Shown in pieces: positions 11,101-22,210 of a DNA stretch of 64,000 nt (position 1 is its first letter; the number at the start of each line of letters is the position of its first letter). Location of the stretch: the NCBI GenBank assembly GCA_004026145.2, contig CP034983.1:13763488-13827487 (forward strand), read 5' to 3'. Source of the stretch: Takifugu bimaculatus. Its lineage: Eukaryota > Chordata > Actinopteri > Tetraodontiformes > Tetraodontidae. The notes beneath the pieces were generated by a model. It had not been told where the DNA came from. It worked only from the letters and a program-made list of their open reading frames with translations, and did not search any database. Position numbers and translations under genes: made by a program.

Positions 11101-12927
11101 ATAGGTGCAGGTAAAGGGCGTGGATGAGGGGGTGGGGGGGGCTGGAATAAGGCGCGCGGGCCAGTGGAACGCGGTGATGTTGCTCACAAACACTTACAGG
11201 AGCGTCTTCCCTCGCTGCCCGAGAGAGGTTCGAAGCGACTAACACGACCTTTTAACCTGTGCCTCTCGTCCCTTTCCTCCTGTATTCTGTAGGAAACAGC
11301 CCAGAGGTGACGACCACAAGCGCCGCAAAGCGCAAATTTACCGTGGTTTTAAGTGATACTTACTGCTTAAGTTCTTCTTTGAAGAGCTCCAAGTTGCTCT
11401 TCTTCTTTTCCTTCTCAGTACTCTTCTTTGAAGTCTGAAACACAAATTTAGTCGACAAAACTCCAAGCAACTATAGCTGTGCACATGCCGCGCGGCAATA
11501 CTCACATTTCTTTTGTCTAAGGCTAAAAACTGAGGGGGGGTTTCCAGAGGGAGAAAGCTTTTCGCCTGGCCCTCAAAGCGGGACTTGGGCTTGTACAACT
11601 TTCCTTTCTTCTCATCAGCAGCTGCCTCTTCTGAAAGAACACATCGTTTGTTGAATTGTGTTAAAATTGTAATAATCTAAGATTTAGCGCCACCTAAAAT
11701 GATAAATCCACTACAACAAATATCTTAAACTATTTAGAGCATTCAAGTTAGTGACAGAACAGAAATTTTAAGATAACCAAGAGCGTGATGGGGAAATACT
11801 ATATATACATAAATTGCTGCACCTTTTGTTGCATTTGCAATACCCCCACGGACAAAAGCCTTGACTTTGCCCTCGCCACCACCTTCGAAAGCTGCAAGGA
11901 ATTCCTCGTAAATCTCTGCAGCAGCACGCTCATCCTCCTTCACAGGGCAGACAGGACCACTCTCAATCAACAGGCAAATTACAATTGGACACCTTGTGGA
12001 TGAGCCCAAGAAAAGCCACCGCACGCTTACCTTCTTCTTTATTTCGTTCTGCTCCCTCTTGCTCAGTGTCCTCTTCGCCACTGCCATTTTGCCAATGCTG
12101 AAAGACTTCAGTTTGCTCTCCAGCAGCGCCTGTCACGCCACATGTAAACAAAGCAGTTAGCTAGACATACGGACACTTGGAGATCGCGTAATAAAACACG
12201 CCTGGGGTGCAATCGGCCGACCCAAACCGTAATATTTCCCTAAACTAAGAGTTGTGTTTTTAGCACAGCGGAGCTCCACTGTAACACCCAACTCGTTGCA
12301 CTTGTGTGGCCTTCAGCTAAAATTTGCCACATTGCACGACGCTGTAATCCTAACCTACGTGTATTTAACAGTATATACAGACACATCCACCCATCGTGTG
12401 ACACCATGAAACTGTTAAAAACGATTTAAATCGCCAGAGGCCTAAAAACTTGGTACGTGCAGTTGCAGCACCACCGATTGAATGCAAAAGCCAACGAGTT
12501 GATATGAGGACCACAGCCCGACATGTCGCTAGGCCCAAGTTCCCAACGCACTAATAACTCGTGTTTCTGGATCAATACACATACAGTGTCAAATTCCTGG
12601 TTAATAGGTGCTGTGTTGACATCGATAAACAGGACGAAAATGGTCAAAATCAACGTTTCTGTTTGCCGTAGCGCAATCGTTAGCTTAGCATTGCTGAATT
12701 AGCCTGTGCTACGCTTCAGCGCGGTGGAAGTTAGCCGCCGTGGAGCGGACGCGGCGTCCGAACCGTCCCCTGCAAACAACCGAGCCGCAACCGCGACGCG
12801 CTGAAAGATCCCGTTTGTATTTGCGCAGTTTGTGTCACGGCCGATGAAAGCGGGCGGTGATAATTGTGCGGTGTAGATTTACCTTAGCGCTAGCTTTTTG
12901 AGAGCCACCAGGAGTTCGGTCCGCCAT
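5183..12927 (-). CDS. u2surp: U2 snRNP-associated SURP motif-containing protein (SR140), complete, one frame break
   Basis: 26 coding exons in transcript order: 12927-12883, 12129-12031, 11937-11823, 11630-11506, 11434-11364, 11286-11198, 11061-11026, 10915-10833, 10722-10557, 10474-10263, 9911-9868, 8190-8086, 8002-7936, 7842-7678, 7587-7425, 7341-7262, 7183-7096, 7015-6881, 6807-6600, 6518-6438, 6353-6302, 6222-6078, 5990-5880, 5806-5679, 5572-5396, 5318-5183. The product is 974 aa after discounting one extra base near 7834 (human 1029). Start chosen: MADRTPGGSQKAS in a strong Kozak context. Domains: RRM about 205-290 (LYLGNINPQMNEEM); a Pro-rich segment (HPIYIPPSMMEHTLPPPP); SURP about 362-419 (NLLSLIHRMIEFVVREGPMF); CID-like helical region about 475-630; acidic D-x-D-G-x-P repeats about 640-700; a Lys/Glu coiled region; and a C-terminal RS domain. 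Role: U2 snRNP/17S-associated splicing factor in the nucleus. The human N-terminal Ser-rich insert (between exons 1 and 2 here) was not found. Confidence 0.95.
7833..7834 (-). other. u2surp: +1 frame break in U2SURP exon 14
   Basis: Exon 14 (7842-7678) is 165 nt, but the flanking phases (0 in, 2 out) need 164. The upstream frame reads G-E-T, then leaves frame; from KWRTDDFRMFKNG onward the family sequence continues one frame over. Dropping one base at 7833 or 7834 gives G-E-T-P-A-K-W (human GDSPTKW). All other exons are in phase. Confidence 0.9.
8191..9867 (-). other. Longest U2SURP intron, no gene recognised
   Basis: Separates the 44-nt exon encoding TLSQAIVKVVIPTE (9911-9868) from the SURP exon. 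I saw no snoRNA box pairs or coding similarity that I could defend. It contains A/T-rich runs and a stretch of T and A homopolymers near 9806-9860, close to the upstream donor. Confidence 0.5.
12130..12882 (-). other. U2SURP first intron
   Basis: A 753-bp intron between the MADRTPGGSQKASAK exon and the exon starting ALLESKLKSFSIGK. In human, additional Ser-rich coding sequence sits at this point; I found no open, splice-flanked equivalent here. Confidence 0.55.
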
Positions 12928-12931
12928 CTTT
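12919..12931 (-). promoter_or_regulatory. YY1-type motif overlapping the U2SURP start codon
   Basis: The minus strand reads AAAAGATGGCGGACC around the ATG, matching the extended YY1 consensus (AANATGGCGGC) often found just downstream of the transcription start of TATA-less housekeeping genes. It also gives A at -3 and G at +4, a strong start context. Binding is inferred. Confidence 0.5.
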
Positions 12932-13795
12932 TGTGGCTAAAATCGATCCGTCGATAACGTGATAGCGGCAAATTAAAAACTCAGGCGACACAATCGATCA
13001 CCGAATCGATGATGAAATCGACGAGCGAAAAATCGCTGCGGGGGGCAAATTCAAAGGTTCAATCTCACCACTTTGGAACGATTTCGATGTTGAAAAGTCG
13101 AACCTGACTGTAGAATTATGATTTAAGATGAATAGGTTGTCATCGACCAATGTTTCCATCCGTATATGCTTGTTTGTAATTTAAATAAAACTGAAATGTC
13201 GCTGTAAAGTAAAAAGAAAATGACATTTATAAGCCTATTTAAAACGGGTTACTTTGATCGAAACCAACTCGTAACATCTCATATTTGTTCCAGCAGGTGG
13301 TGGTCTTTCTCTCATTTTGATCACTGCGTGCACTCCGCTCAATTTCTATATAGTTCAAAATCACTTCATTGGTAATTAATTTAAACATTTAGTATCATTC
13401 GTCATCTGGATAACACACTACTCTGCTGTGGGCACAGGTGATACCACTTTATAGCTGCAGACAATTTGACTGACATGCCTTATTTTACATGCGCAACTTG
13501 TGTCAGCTGTATTCATATCATCTGTTGTGTTCGTGCCAAATCCGTATGATCCCGGTCAGAACTTTGAGTCGCCCTTCAAACTTTCCTCCCTCCTTTAAAA
13601 AAGCCAGCAGCCTTTGCTCCGTCCCTCCTACCCCACAGAACAAGCGCTATATTCATGCGCTCCGGCTCGCAGTTGCAGAAACTCTCCGCAGGAGCTCCCG
13701 AGTACTTTTCCCCCTGGAGCTGGTTGCTGCCGAACACAATGTCATTCATGTTAAGGGTCAATACCAGGCGAGGCGCCCGTTCCGTTAACCAGACC
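12928..13795. promoter_or_regulatory. Head-to-head intergenic region of U2SURP and PCOLCE2
   Basis: 868 bp separate the two start codons, so one short region must supply both promoters. The U2SURP side contains three ATCGAT palindromes (12942-12947, 12993-12998, 13005-13010) and further TCGAT/ATCG variants up to 13090. No TATA box is obvious for U2SURP. PAQR9, which lies between these genes in human, is absent. Confidence 0.55.
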
Positions 13796-16700
13796 ATGTG
13801 GAGGACGTGCGGCGTTTTTTGCGCATGGATTCTACTATTTTTGACAGATGTTTGTGCACAATCTCAGCGGAGGTACAGGTTTATACTCTCTTTTACTGAA
13901 TTGATTTTAAAGGAAGGGGCTTATATACTCACCAGCACTGGTCTGAGTATTTAATTTTCATCGTTTGGTGGATACTTAAAAAAAAAAAAAGTATATATAT
14001 ATATTATTATTCCCTCCAGACCTGTCTTCACATGCGGCGGAAATATTACAGCAGATTCTGGAGTAATCGGGAGCCAGGGGTACCCGGGGGTTTACCCTCC
14101 AAACACCAAATGTGTGTGGAAGATCACAGTGAGTCCTGCTGCATGTGTATCCATCACAGCACATGGAAAATGATATGGTGATCTCGCTGATAGCAGATTT
14201 GTTAACTCTCTAACACTATGGTTCACGTGGACTTACCCAAACTGCCAATTTGCCTCTCAAAATAGCCACCCGCAGCCAACTGAGGGCACTTTCTTTGCTG
14301 ACTTTACAGTAAAGTTAAACAGCCAAGTTTATTAGTTAGGATGAAGTATTTGGTGTATAAAACTTAATATTGCTTGTGTAAAATATGTTGTCAAACTCAA
14401 TACGTGTGACAACACATTTGTGATAAACTTCATAAAAATAACAAGCCAGCTGTGATCTGTTATCGCTTAAATCCTAAAAACAACAACGCTACTCCCACCC
14501 AGGTCCCCGAGGGAAAGGTGGTGGTCCTGTCGTTCCGCTTTATTGACCTGGAGAGCGACAACCTGTGCCGCTACGACTACGTGGACGTTTACAGCGGTCA
14601 TGTCAACGGACAGAGGCTCGGCCGCTTCTGTGGCACGTTCAAGCCCGGGGCCCTGGTCTCCACTGGCAACAAGATGCTGCTGCAGATGCTGTCTGACGCC
14701 AACACGGCCGGCAGCGGCTTTCTGGCTGTTTTCTCTGCAGCCCACCCACATGAGAGAGGTAGGAAAAACATGTGCGTCAGTGTGCCAAAGCTTGTAGGGC
14801 TGGTGGTGGGCTTAATAACACACCGGGGTCCTAATCTAGTGGCATGTGGGATTGTGTCTCTGCTATGACTTCACCCTATACAGTAAACTGAGACAGGCAT
14901 GCTCGCCTTTGAAAAGCAAATGAGCACAGAGGTCGGTGCACGGTGCTGTAAAGCCTCGGCGAAAATCTCGCTTGAGTACAGTTGAGCCGATCTGCAGGCA
15001 GAAAAGGAGGAATGCGCCGTTTCCCTGTCTGATTGGACCAAACCGGGCAGATTTCCCAGCCCTTTTTCACAGCACCGTGGGGAATTTCACGCCGACAGTT
15101 TTCAGGAATGCTCCGGCAGAAAACCACGGGCCACAAGTGCCACCTGAAGCGTAATGACCTGCCTCCAGTCCGCGGGGATGCAGATTACCATTTACTGTTT
15201 TGCTGGAATTTTAATGGCTGGTTCTCTGGGCTCGGAGGAGTTGACTGCTGTAAATGACAGTGGTTCTAAAGCAGGGTTTACACTGGTCATCACAATGAGA
15301 TATTACGTATGTTTTCCGACTACTTTTAAAGATTCGGTAATACCACACGACATGTCACTTTTCAACAAAAAGAAATGTTTCTGATTAAATATCTGAACCT
15401 GTTGCTTGGCAGGGGAGCGGTACTGCGGAGGGCGACTGGACAAGCCTTCCGGGACTTTCAAAACGCCCAACTGGCCCGAGAAGGACTACCCAGCAGGGGT
15501 GACCTGCTCTTGGCATATCGTGGCACCGAAAAACCAGGTGGGCATTCAACATGGAGTCCTTTTCCTTTGCAGAAGTAAAAATCTCAAAAGAAATGACTTT
15601 TAAAGTGACCCCGATATGAAAAGCAGCCAACAAATCCAAGGATAAACATGCTAGCAAAGCAAAGATATGGAATAGATGGGTTACAGTAGGGACTCTGACC
15701 CGAGGCAGTGGAGGTTTGGGTTAGAAATGTACAGACAAAAAGAAAAAAGAAATCTCTCCAGCTCCTCTTTGCTTGAGGCAAAGATGATATCTGCATTGGG
15801 TGCTACCTGCAAAACAGCCCGATATCTGAACCCAGATCTGCTGGCGTGGCATTGATGAAGAGGCAGGAGAGAAAGTGTAATGAAACTGTCCGTCAAGCCT
15901 CTGAAACCCCTGCGCGCTGCCCCGGCGGCGCCGTCAAAGTGATCCCCTTCCCTGTCTTTCGCGCCCCCTCCAGATTATCGAAGTCAAGTTCGAGAAGTTC
16001 GACGTGGAGAGGGACAACTACTGCCGCTACGACCACGTCTCCATCTTCAACGGTGCCGAAATCAACGACGCCAAGCGGATCGGCAAATACTGCGGAGACA
16101 GCCCCCCAGCGTAGGTGATTCTGTCGCAGAGGGTTTCTTGTCGTGAAAGCGTGCGTCTCGTTGCCGCCGTGAGTGACCCTCTATTCGCAGGCCGGTGCTG
16201 TCGGACGGAAACCAGCTCCTGATCCAGTTCCTGTCCGACCTCAGCCTGACCGCCGACTGGCTTCATCGGACACTACAAGTTCAGGCCAAAGAAATTCCCC
16301 ACCACCACGACAGCGCCCACCACCACCACGTCGCCGGTCACCACCAGGCCCATACGTAGGTAGCAACTTTCACCCAGAACCTCTGCAAACATCTGCATGT
16401 GCCGACGCAGCTGCGAGGCACTTTGGCGCTCCGGTGCTGGATTCTCCCTCGCACACGTGGAGTTGGAAACCGAGAGGCGCCGCCGATCTGCTTTTAATCG
16501 CAGATTTGGACCAGATTCACGTGAAAAGGCTTAAATAATTCACAGAGCACGGGGCTAACTAAGGAATTTGGGATTGGACAGCGAGACCGTGTGCGCGGAC
16601 CCGTCTCTGAGGTAGCAATCAAAAAGAACATGAAAGTATAGGCGAGTCAAAGCCACAGCCAACAGCAGCGCGTGTCCAAACACAACTTGTGCGTTTCCCC

Positions 16701-16844
16701 ACATACCACAGGCTCATATAGACTGTGGGCAGGTGACGGCGTCCACAGCAACGCATCACCCTCGCTGTATCAGTCTCCACTCCACGCGCCACGATTAGCT
16801 CCGCGCTTTCATACAGTCAGCATCAATCGCCGTCTGAATTCAAG

Positions 16845-16882
<38 letters not shown>

Positions 16883-18792
16883 TGCAGCTCTGAAGTACTC
16901 TGTCGCCCTGTGCCAGCAGAAATGTAAGAGGAGGGGAACGCTTGAGAGCAACTACTGCTCCAGCAATTTTGGTAAGGACGTCAACGATTTAAATCAGCTA
17001 ATGTTGCTGGTTATTGATTGTAGATCATATTACATGAAAAGGGGGCAGATTCTTTCCTGAAAAGCCCCCCCCCCACAACGAGCCGCTCTTGTCGGTGTCT
17101 CTGCTCATCTCAAAGGCTTCCCTTGATAGCCTGACAGGAAGTGAAGTCGTGTATACAGTAGGACCCAGTTTCCTCCAGGGTAAACACACGCAGGCGGCGG
17201 GTAAACGGCTCAGAGACCAGACGTGTTGATTCAGACTCCGCCGCTCTCCCGCCTGCTGTGATGTTTTCCTCCAGGAGACGTTAGCCGCGCGCGTTCCGCC
17301 GGCGTTCCAAAGAATTCACTTGGAAGCAACACGGTGGTGCGAAGAGAGGAGGGGAAAAAAGAAAAAGCTCATTTGATGTGGCAGCACACAAGCGGATAGA
17401 CTGTAGACGTCTCAACTGGAGTCTGGGAATGAGAGAAGCAGCTCGATGGTTCGCATCCCTGATGTAGCCACGTTAGAACCAGTCAAAGGGCCAGACAGCA
17501 CGCGAAGGTTAGACGTACTAAAGAAGAGAATCCCAGTCGCGGCTCCGCCTAAACCCAGTTTTCCTGGTGGGGACGAAGTTAGACTAAACAGGAAACGGCT
17601 GGGGCTTCAGCCAGCGACCTTTTGACCTTTGCACAGCCCAACTGGGAGACAAAAGGCCGGGTAATCATGTATACTGGTCTGGAGACTTCTCATCATGTAC
17701 AATGTAACCATGAGCAGGAGCGGTTGCTCTATATTATACATAACATGAATCAGTTTCGATTTCCGATCTTTTGATTTTTTTTCGGACCGTTTCTGAAAGA
17801 GCTACTCGCCACAAATCCGCGAGCCGCAGAAATACTTAGAATGTGAGCAATGGAAGCCCGAGAGGAAATGCCGACAATTCATCTTGATATCTTTACGGCT
17901 GGGCAGCACTTCCCGGATCGAGAGCTGAAAAAAGGGGGTTGTGGAATTTTTGGACGAATCCAGCTGTAAATGTACAGCTTCGATTCCTAATGCGAGCCAC
18001 ATATTGGCCCTCAGTGACCCTCGGGGACCTTCGATAACAACGGGGGACCACTGATATATGACCCAACATTAAATCTGAGCAGCTGCCCAATTTAGCTTGG
18101 CTCTAAATGTAGCTCGAATCGGAAAATGAAAACATCTTGGGCGCCTTTTCGCCACCATTTTAAAGAGCCGACTGGTGTCTGTGTGTGCGCATGACAGTGA
18201 TCACCGGCACCGTCATCACGGCGGTGATGAGAGGAGGAAGCACGTACGCCACGGTCTCCATCATCAACGTGTACAAAGAAGGCAACCTGGCCATCCAGCA
18301 GGCGGGGAAGACCATGAGCACCAAGATCGTCATCCTCTGCAAGAAGTGCCCCTTCATCCGGAGAGGTGAGTGTGGGGCGGGTGGAGTTAGCTCCCTGTAG
18401 CCACCGGTTGACTGTTTTCACGGACCCGCGACTCTGAGTTTGCCCCGTTTGGCGTGGGTTGGTAGAGCCCGTAGAGAACGCGCGAGGTGAGCGGCACAAC
18501 TCACTGTCCGAAACAGTCAAAGACATTTCAAACATGTCTGTGGCGGGGCTGAAGACGTATGACGCAGCGCTGCCGTGTGCAGATTCTCACGCCTGGCCTC
18601 CCTGAATGTCTCTGCCGTTTTCCGCCACTGCATTCAGGTTTGTTTTGTGTGACCTCACCAGGCTTGAACTACGTCTTCACGGGCCAGGTGGACGAGGACG
18701 GCCGGGGCAAGATCGCCCCGCAGCACTTCGTGATGGCGTTCAAGACCAAGAACCAGAAGGGGCTGAACGTGCTGAAGAATAAGCAGTGCTGA
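13796..18792 (+). CDS. pcolce2: Procollagen C-endopeptidase enhancer 2, complete, one frame break
   Basis: Nine exons: 13796-13872, 14020-14128, 14503-14758, 15413-15537, 15974-16110, 16191-16355, 16888-16971, 18198-18365, 18662-18792. The product is 416 aa once one extra base at 16257-16258 is discounted (human PCOLCE2 415). A signal peptide is visible (MWRTCGVFCAWILLFLTDVCA). CUB1 runs about 31-145 (TCGGNITADSG, CRYDYVDVYSG), CUB2 about 152-268 (YCGGRLDKPSGTFKTPNWP, CRYDHVSIFNG), then a Thr/Pro-rich linker about 270-290, then an NTR/netrin-like domain about 298-416 beginning ALCQQKC and ending ALKNKQC-type LKNKQC. Secreted; family knowledge: the CUB domains bind the procollagen C-propeptide and stimulate BMP-1/tolloid cleavage, and the NTR domain binds heparin. 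PCOLCE2 is chosen over PCOLCE because of neighbours U2SURP and TRPC1. Confidence 0.93.
16257..16258 (+). other. pcolce2: +1 frame break in PCOLCE2 exon 6 (end of CUB2)
   Basis: The sequence reads gac-t-ggcttcatcgg where CUB2 of this family has L-T-A-D-G-F-I-G-H-Y. Exon 6 (16191-16355) is 165 nt; flanking phases require 164. Removing c16257 or t16258 restores ADGFIGHYKFRPKKFP and the Thr-rich linker, and the downstream NTR exons are then in frame. As written, translation would leave frame before the NTR domain. Confidence 0.92.
16849..16880 (+). repeat. (TG)16 microsatellite at the 3' splice site of PCOLCE2 exon 7
   Basis: 32 bp of perfect TG repeat followed directly by tctgcag and the exon at 16888. 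It replaces the usual polypyrimidine tract. Confidence 0.95.
16972..18197 (+). other. PCOLCE2 intron 7, no other gene recognised
   Basis: A 1.2-kb intron between the first and second NTR exons. No conserved coding segment or RNA gene was recognised. Confidence 0.5.
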
Positions 18793-19727
18793 GCCTCCGG
18801 TAGCTCCGCGACGGAGGCAGCGATCTGGAGCGCCGCGCCAGACGCACATCTGGATGCAGAGATGTCAAATCCTCCCCATTTATCCACATTCAACACAGAT
18901 GTTAAAATGCTGCCAAGATCAGATGGCGCACATCTGTTTTGACATCCCACCATTGCACTATTCGTTCTAATTAAATTCAGTTCGACTCTCCGGTCTTACC
19001 GGGCTTTTTATTGAGTTGGATGATCTAGAGCAGACGGAACCTGACAAAGAGTTTAGCTTCGTTGATGCAGGAGTGAGGCGTAAAGAGTGCAATATTGAAA
19101 ATATACAAGGTTTTGTTTTTTTTAATTGTTACGCTGGTTTGATGTGAAAATAGCTCTTTTTCCCCCCGGTTTGTTTACAGACGCCAAGCACAACCATCAG
19201 TGTTCTTCCTTTATCTCATCAATTTCTTTTTCTTAAAGGCAGGTATGAAATGAAAAGTATTTTTAAGTGAAAAAAAATCTGTGAATGTTATTTATATTCT
19301 ATTTTTCTGCTTGAATAAAAAGAAGCCGATTTTCCACTCCTTTGTCTGCGTCCGTGCGAGCGTTCTGGGCTGCTGCCCAGTAATTGCATCATTATTTTAG
19401 GCGATTTGGGCCTGGACTGAAGAGTTTTCCACTGTTGGACGTCAACAATTCAAACCCTTATGCAATGAAACCCCCAGAAGGTCAGAGAAGTCACGAAATT
19501 TTATTATTTTTCTTCTGAAAACAGCGGCTATCTTTATTTACAAAAAGGCAGGATAGCTGAATAATACTTAAGGGGCCTGAGATGGAGGCTTTGGTGGAGA
19601 ATATGTACGCTGTTGTATAAGTTTGGGGTTAAAAATCTACCTCAGTGCCTCGAAGTGCTCGACTTTATCGCATGCTTGGGACACGCCGAAAAGAGGTGAG
19701 AACGGGGAGAGAAAACCAGTCTTTCCT
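18793..19727. other. Convergent 3' UTRs of PCOLCE2 and TRPC1
   Basis: PCOLCE2 has a canonical AATAAA at 19314-19319, about 520 nt after its stop. On the opposite strand AATAAA reads at 19507-19502 and 19540-19535, about 190-230 nt after the TRPC1 stop. The two genes therefore end tail-to-tail with little spacer. No further gene is seen. Confidence 0.65.
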
Positions 19728-22176
19728 TCAGCTCCTCGGGTAGAACATGGCGTACTTGGAGGTCCGGAAGCCCAGCAGGTCCCTCATCTCGTTGCGAAAC
19801 TTGGACAGGTCCTGCCGCAGGTCGTTGAGGTTCTCCACAGTGGCCTGGTCGGTGCTCTGCATCTTCTGCCGCGTGGACGTCAGGTAGCGGTGCACCAGGC
19901 AGCACATGATCTTCTGGTAGTTCTCGTCGCGCTTCTGCTTGAGGTTCTTCCACTCCTGCGGCGGAAAGTGGAGCAGATGACATCAGTTGGAATCAAAACG
20001 GCGCCGCCTTGAGGCAGCTGGCGTGAGCCGTCTCACCTTGAGGCTGTTCTGCCTCTTGACCTTGCCCTTGGAGGTGTGGGAGCAGATCCACTTGCTCATG
20101 CTGGTCAGCAGGTAGCAGACGGTCTTCGGAGACGGGAGGATGTTGAACGGCGGCGGCAGCGTGCACTTGTCGTCAAAGTAGCTCAGCCAGAGTTTAGCCC
20201 GGGCGAACTTCCACTCCTTGTCCTCGTGGTTCTGCGGAGAGAAGGTCGGAAGCGTGAGGAGGAGGTCTGTGAAAAGGAGCTCCACGGCCGAAGAGGGCGG
20301 CCCTTACGGCGATCTGCCTGAAGCTCTTGTGCAGCATGGCCACCAGCAGCTTGGTCAGCACGATGACCACCACGATGTTGTAGGTGCCAATGATCAGGGC
20401 ACCCACGAAGGAGCGCAGCTCTTCCTGTGTAGCTGATCCGGGTGACGAAGAGCGCGATGTGGGCCAGGGAGAAGATGTACCAGAATAAGGCGTAGCAGGT
20501 CCCCATAAACCTATGAAAACCGAGACCCGTGTGACTATAGTTCCAATATAAGACGAAGAATTGTGGTCACGGCTCTCTCGTACGTACGTGTGGAAGGCGT
20601 CGTTGCTCTGCTGCTGGCAGAAGATGCCCTGGCAGTCTTTGGACGAGTTCTTGTCAGGTTCTTTCTGGTCCTTCCCGTACAGCTGTGTGAGCCCGATGGT
20701 GAAAGAGAACAACACCAGCAGGAAGAGACCCAGAAACTTCCCAAACTCCTGCAGCATCTGACCCATAGAGATCTATAGGACAGGAAATCATTGATTTTAC
20801 TCACCGACTCCTTTGATATTCACATAAATGCATGACTTTATGAGCTTTAAAGTTTTTTATTCAGCGTTTTAAATCTAGAGCCACATTTCCGTGAATGGTG
20901 TTTTTATTAAGATGTGCTGGTGCACCTTTCCCCAACGTTCCCCATAATTGGATGACAAATAGGAAAAAAGCTGAAATATTCTGGCAGCCTGGGCTCCTCT
21001 CAGCCTTGTTTATGAGGAGAAACAAACACGGAATAAATTAGGAGAGAAAGTCTTGGAAAACTCCTATTTATGAACCTGAGTGGCTTATCTGTTTACTGGA
21101 GATGCTCAGAAAAACATCTGACACACAGTTCCCAGTGTGGACGGAGGCCGCGTTCCCACTAAACTGGGATGGCCGCAGTGACTGAGGCAGCTTGTTTGAG
21201 GAGAAGGGCCCGTCTATTAGAGTTAGTCATTCTCTCCTCAGGCTCACCCCCCCGTGTATTCCTCGGAGATGGCTGGTTTAGGAGGTGGGGGGGGGTTGTT
21301 GGCCGCCCAGACGGGTCGCCACTCTTAGCTACTGTACAAACAGCAGGAGCTCCTCACCTGGCTGGGAATCGGAGTTCACGCAGTGACACGCAGATACAAA
21401 GAAGCTGAGGCAAAAGTTCATTTGGCTTTTTGGAATCGTGTCCGAGTTCACGGTGGGGGCGAGAGTGCACGTCCACTCACACGCCCTCGCACCTCTTAGT
21501 CACTGTTTCCAACTTCTGCGGTGGGGAGTCGAGCAGAAACATGAGCTGGCCCCATCGGGGCAGAAATGAAATCAACGAGGCTCGCAGCCGCCATGTTAGT
21601 GAGTGTGCGTGAGTGTGTGAGTGTGTGTGCATGTGTGTGTGAGTGAGTGGGATGGGGGGCTTGTCACGTATTACAGGAGCGTGGAAATATCTGTGCCTTC
21701 GTCGGGAGGTGTGTCTGCGCGTAAGCCGCATCTAATCGCTTTTTCCGCCCCACCAAGCCAGACGGTGATGTCACGTGTGTGTGTGTGTGTGTGTGGGGGG
21801 GGGGGGGGGCAAATGAGGGAGGAAGAGCAAGAACGCAGGGAAAATCCAGGAGACTGCAGCTGAAAGGTGGAAAAGGGGGACCACGGTAAATAACAGGAAG
21901 AAACCTTAAAGACTGAGTCAGCTTCTCTGCGTACCTCTACGGAGCGCGGCTGGATCTGGATGGGAAGAGAGCTGAGATTCTACTGACAACAAATCACACT
22001 TGGCCTGCTTTTCACCACCACCCTTTTCTCACTGCCAGATGGCTCGGCGCAGCACAGCATTGTAATGTAATTAAAAGGAACGACTGCAGCGTCTGAATTG
22101 GGTGATGTCTAAGCAGAAGTTGCGCAAGCCTGCCTTTGGCATCTCCAAAGAGTTGGAAATACGGTGATTATTCTGG

Positions 22177-22210
<34 letters not shown>

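Noticed and set aside
16848..17060. Open frame starting MCVCVCV
   Set aside because: The N-terminus is the TG microsatellite; only the part from 16888 is real, as PCOLCE2 exon 7.
17440..17460. GGTTCGCATCCC resembling a tRNA B box
   Set aside because: No matching A box or cloverleaf stems at the right spacing.
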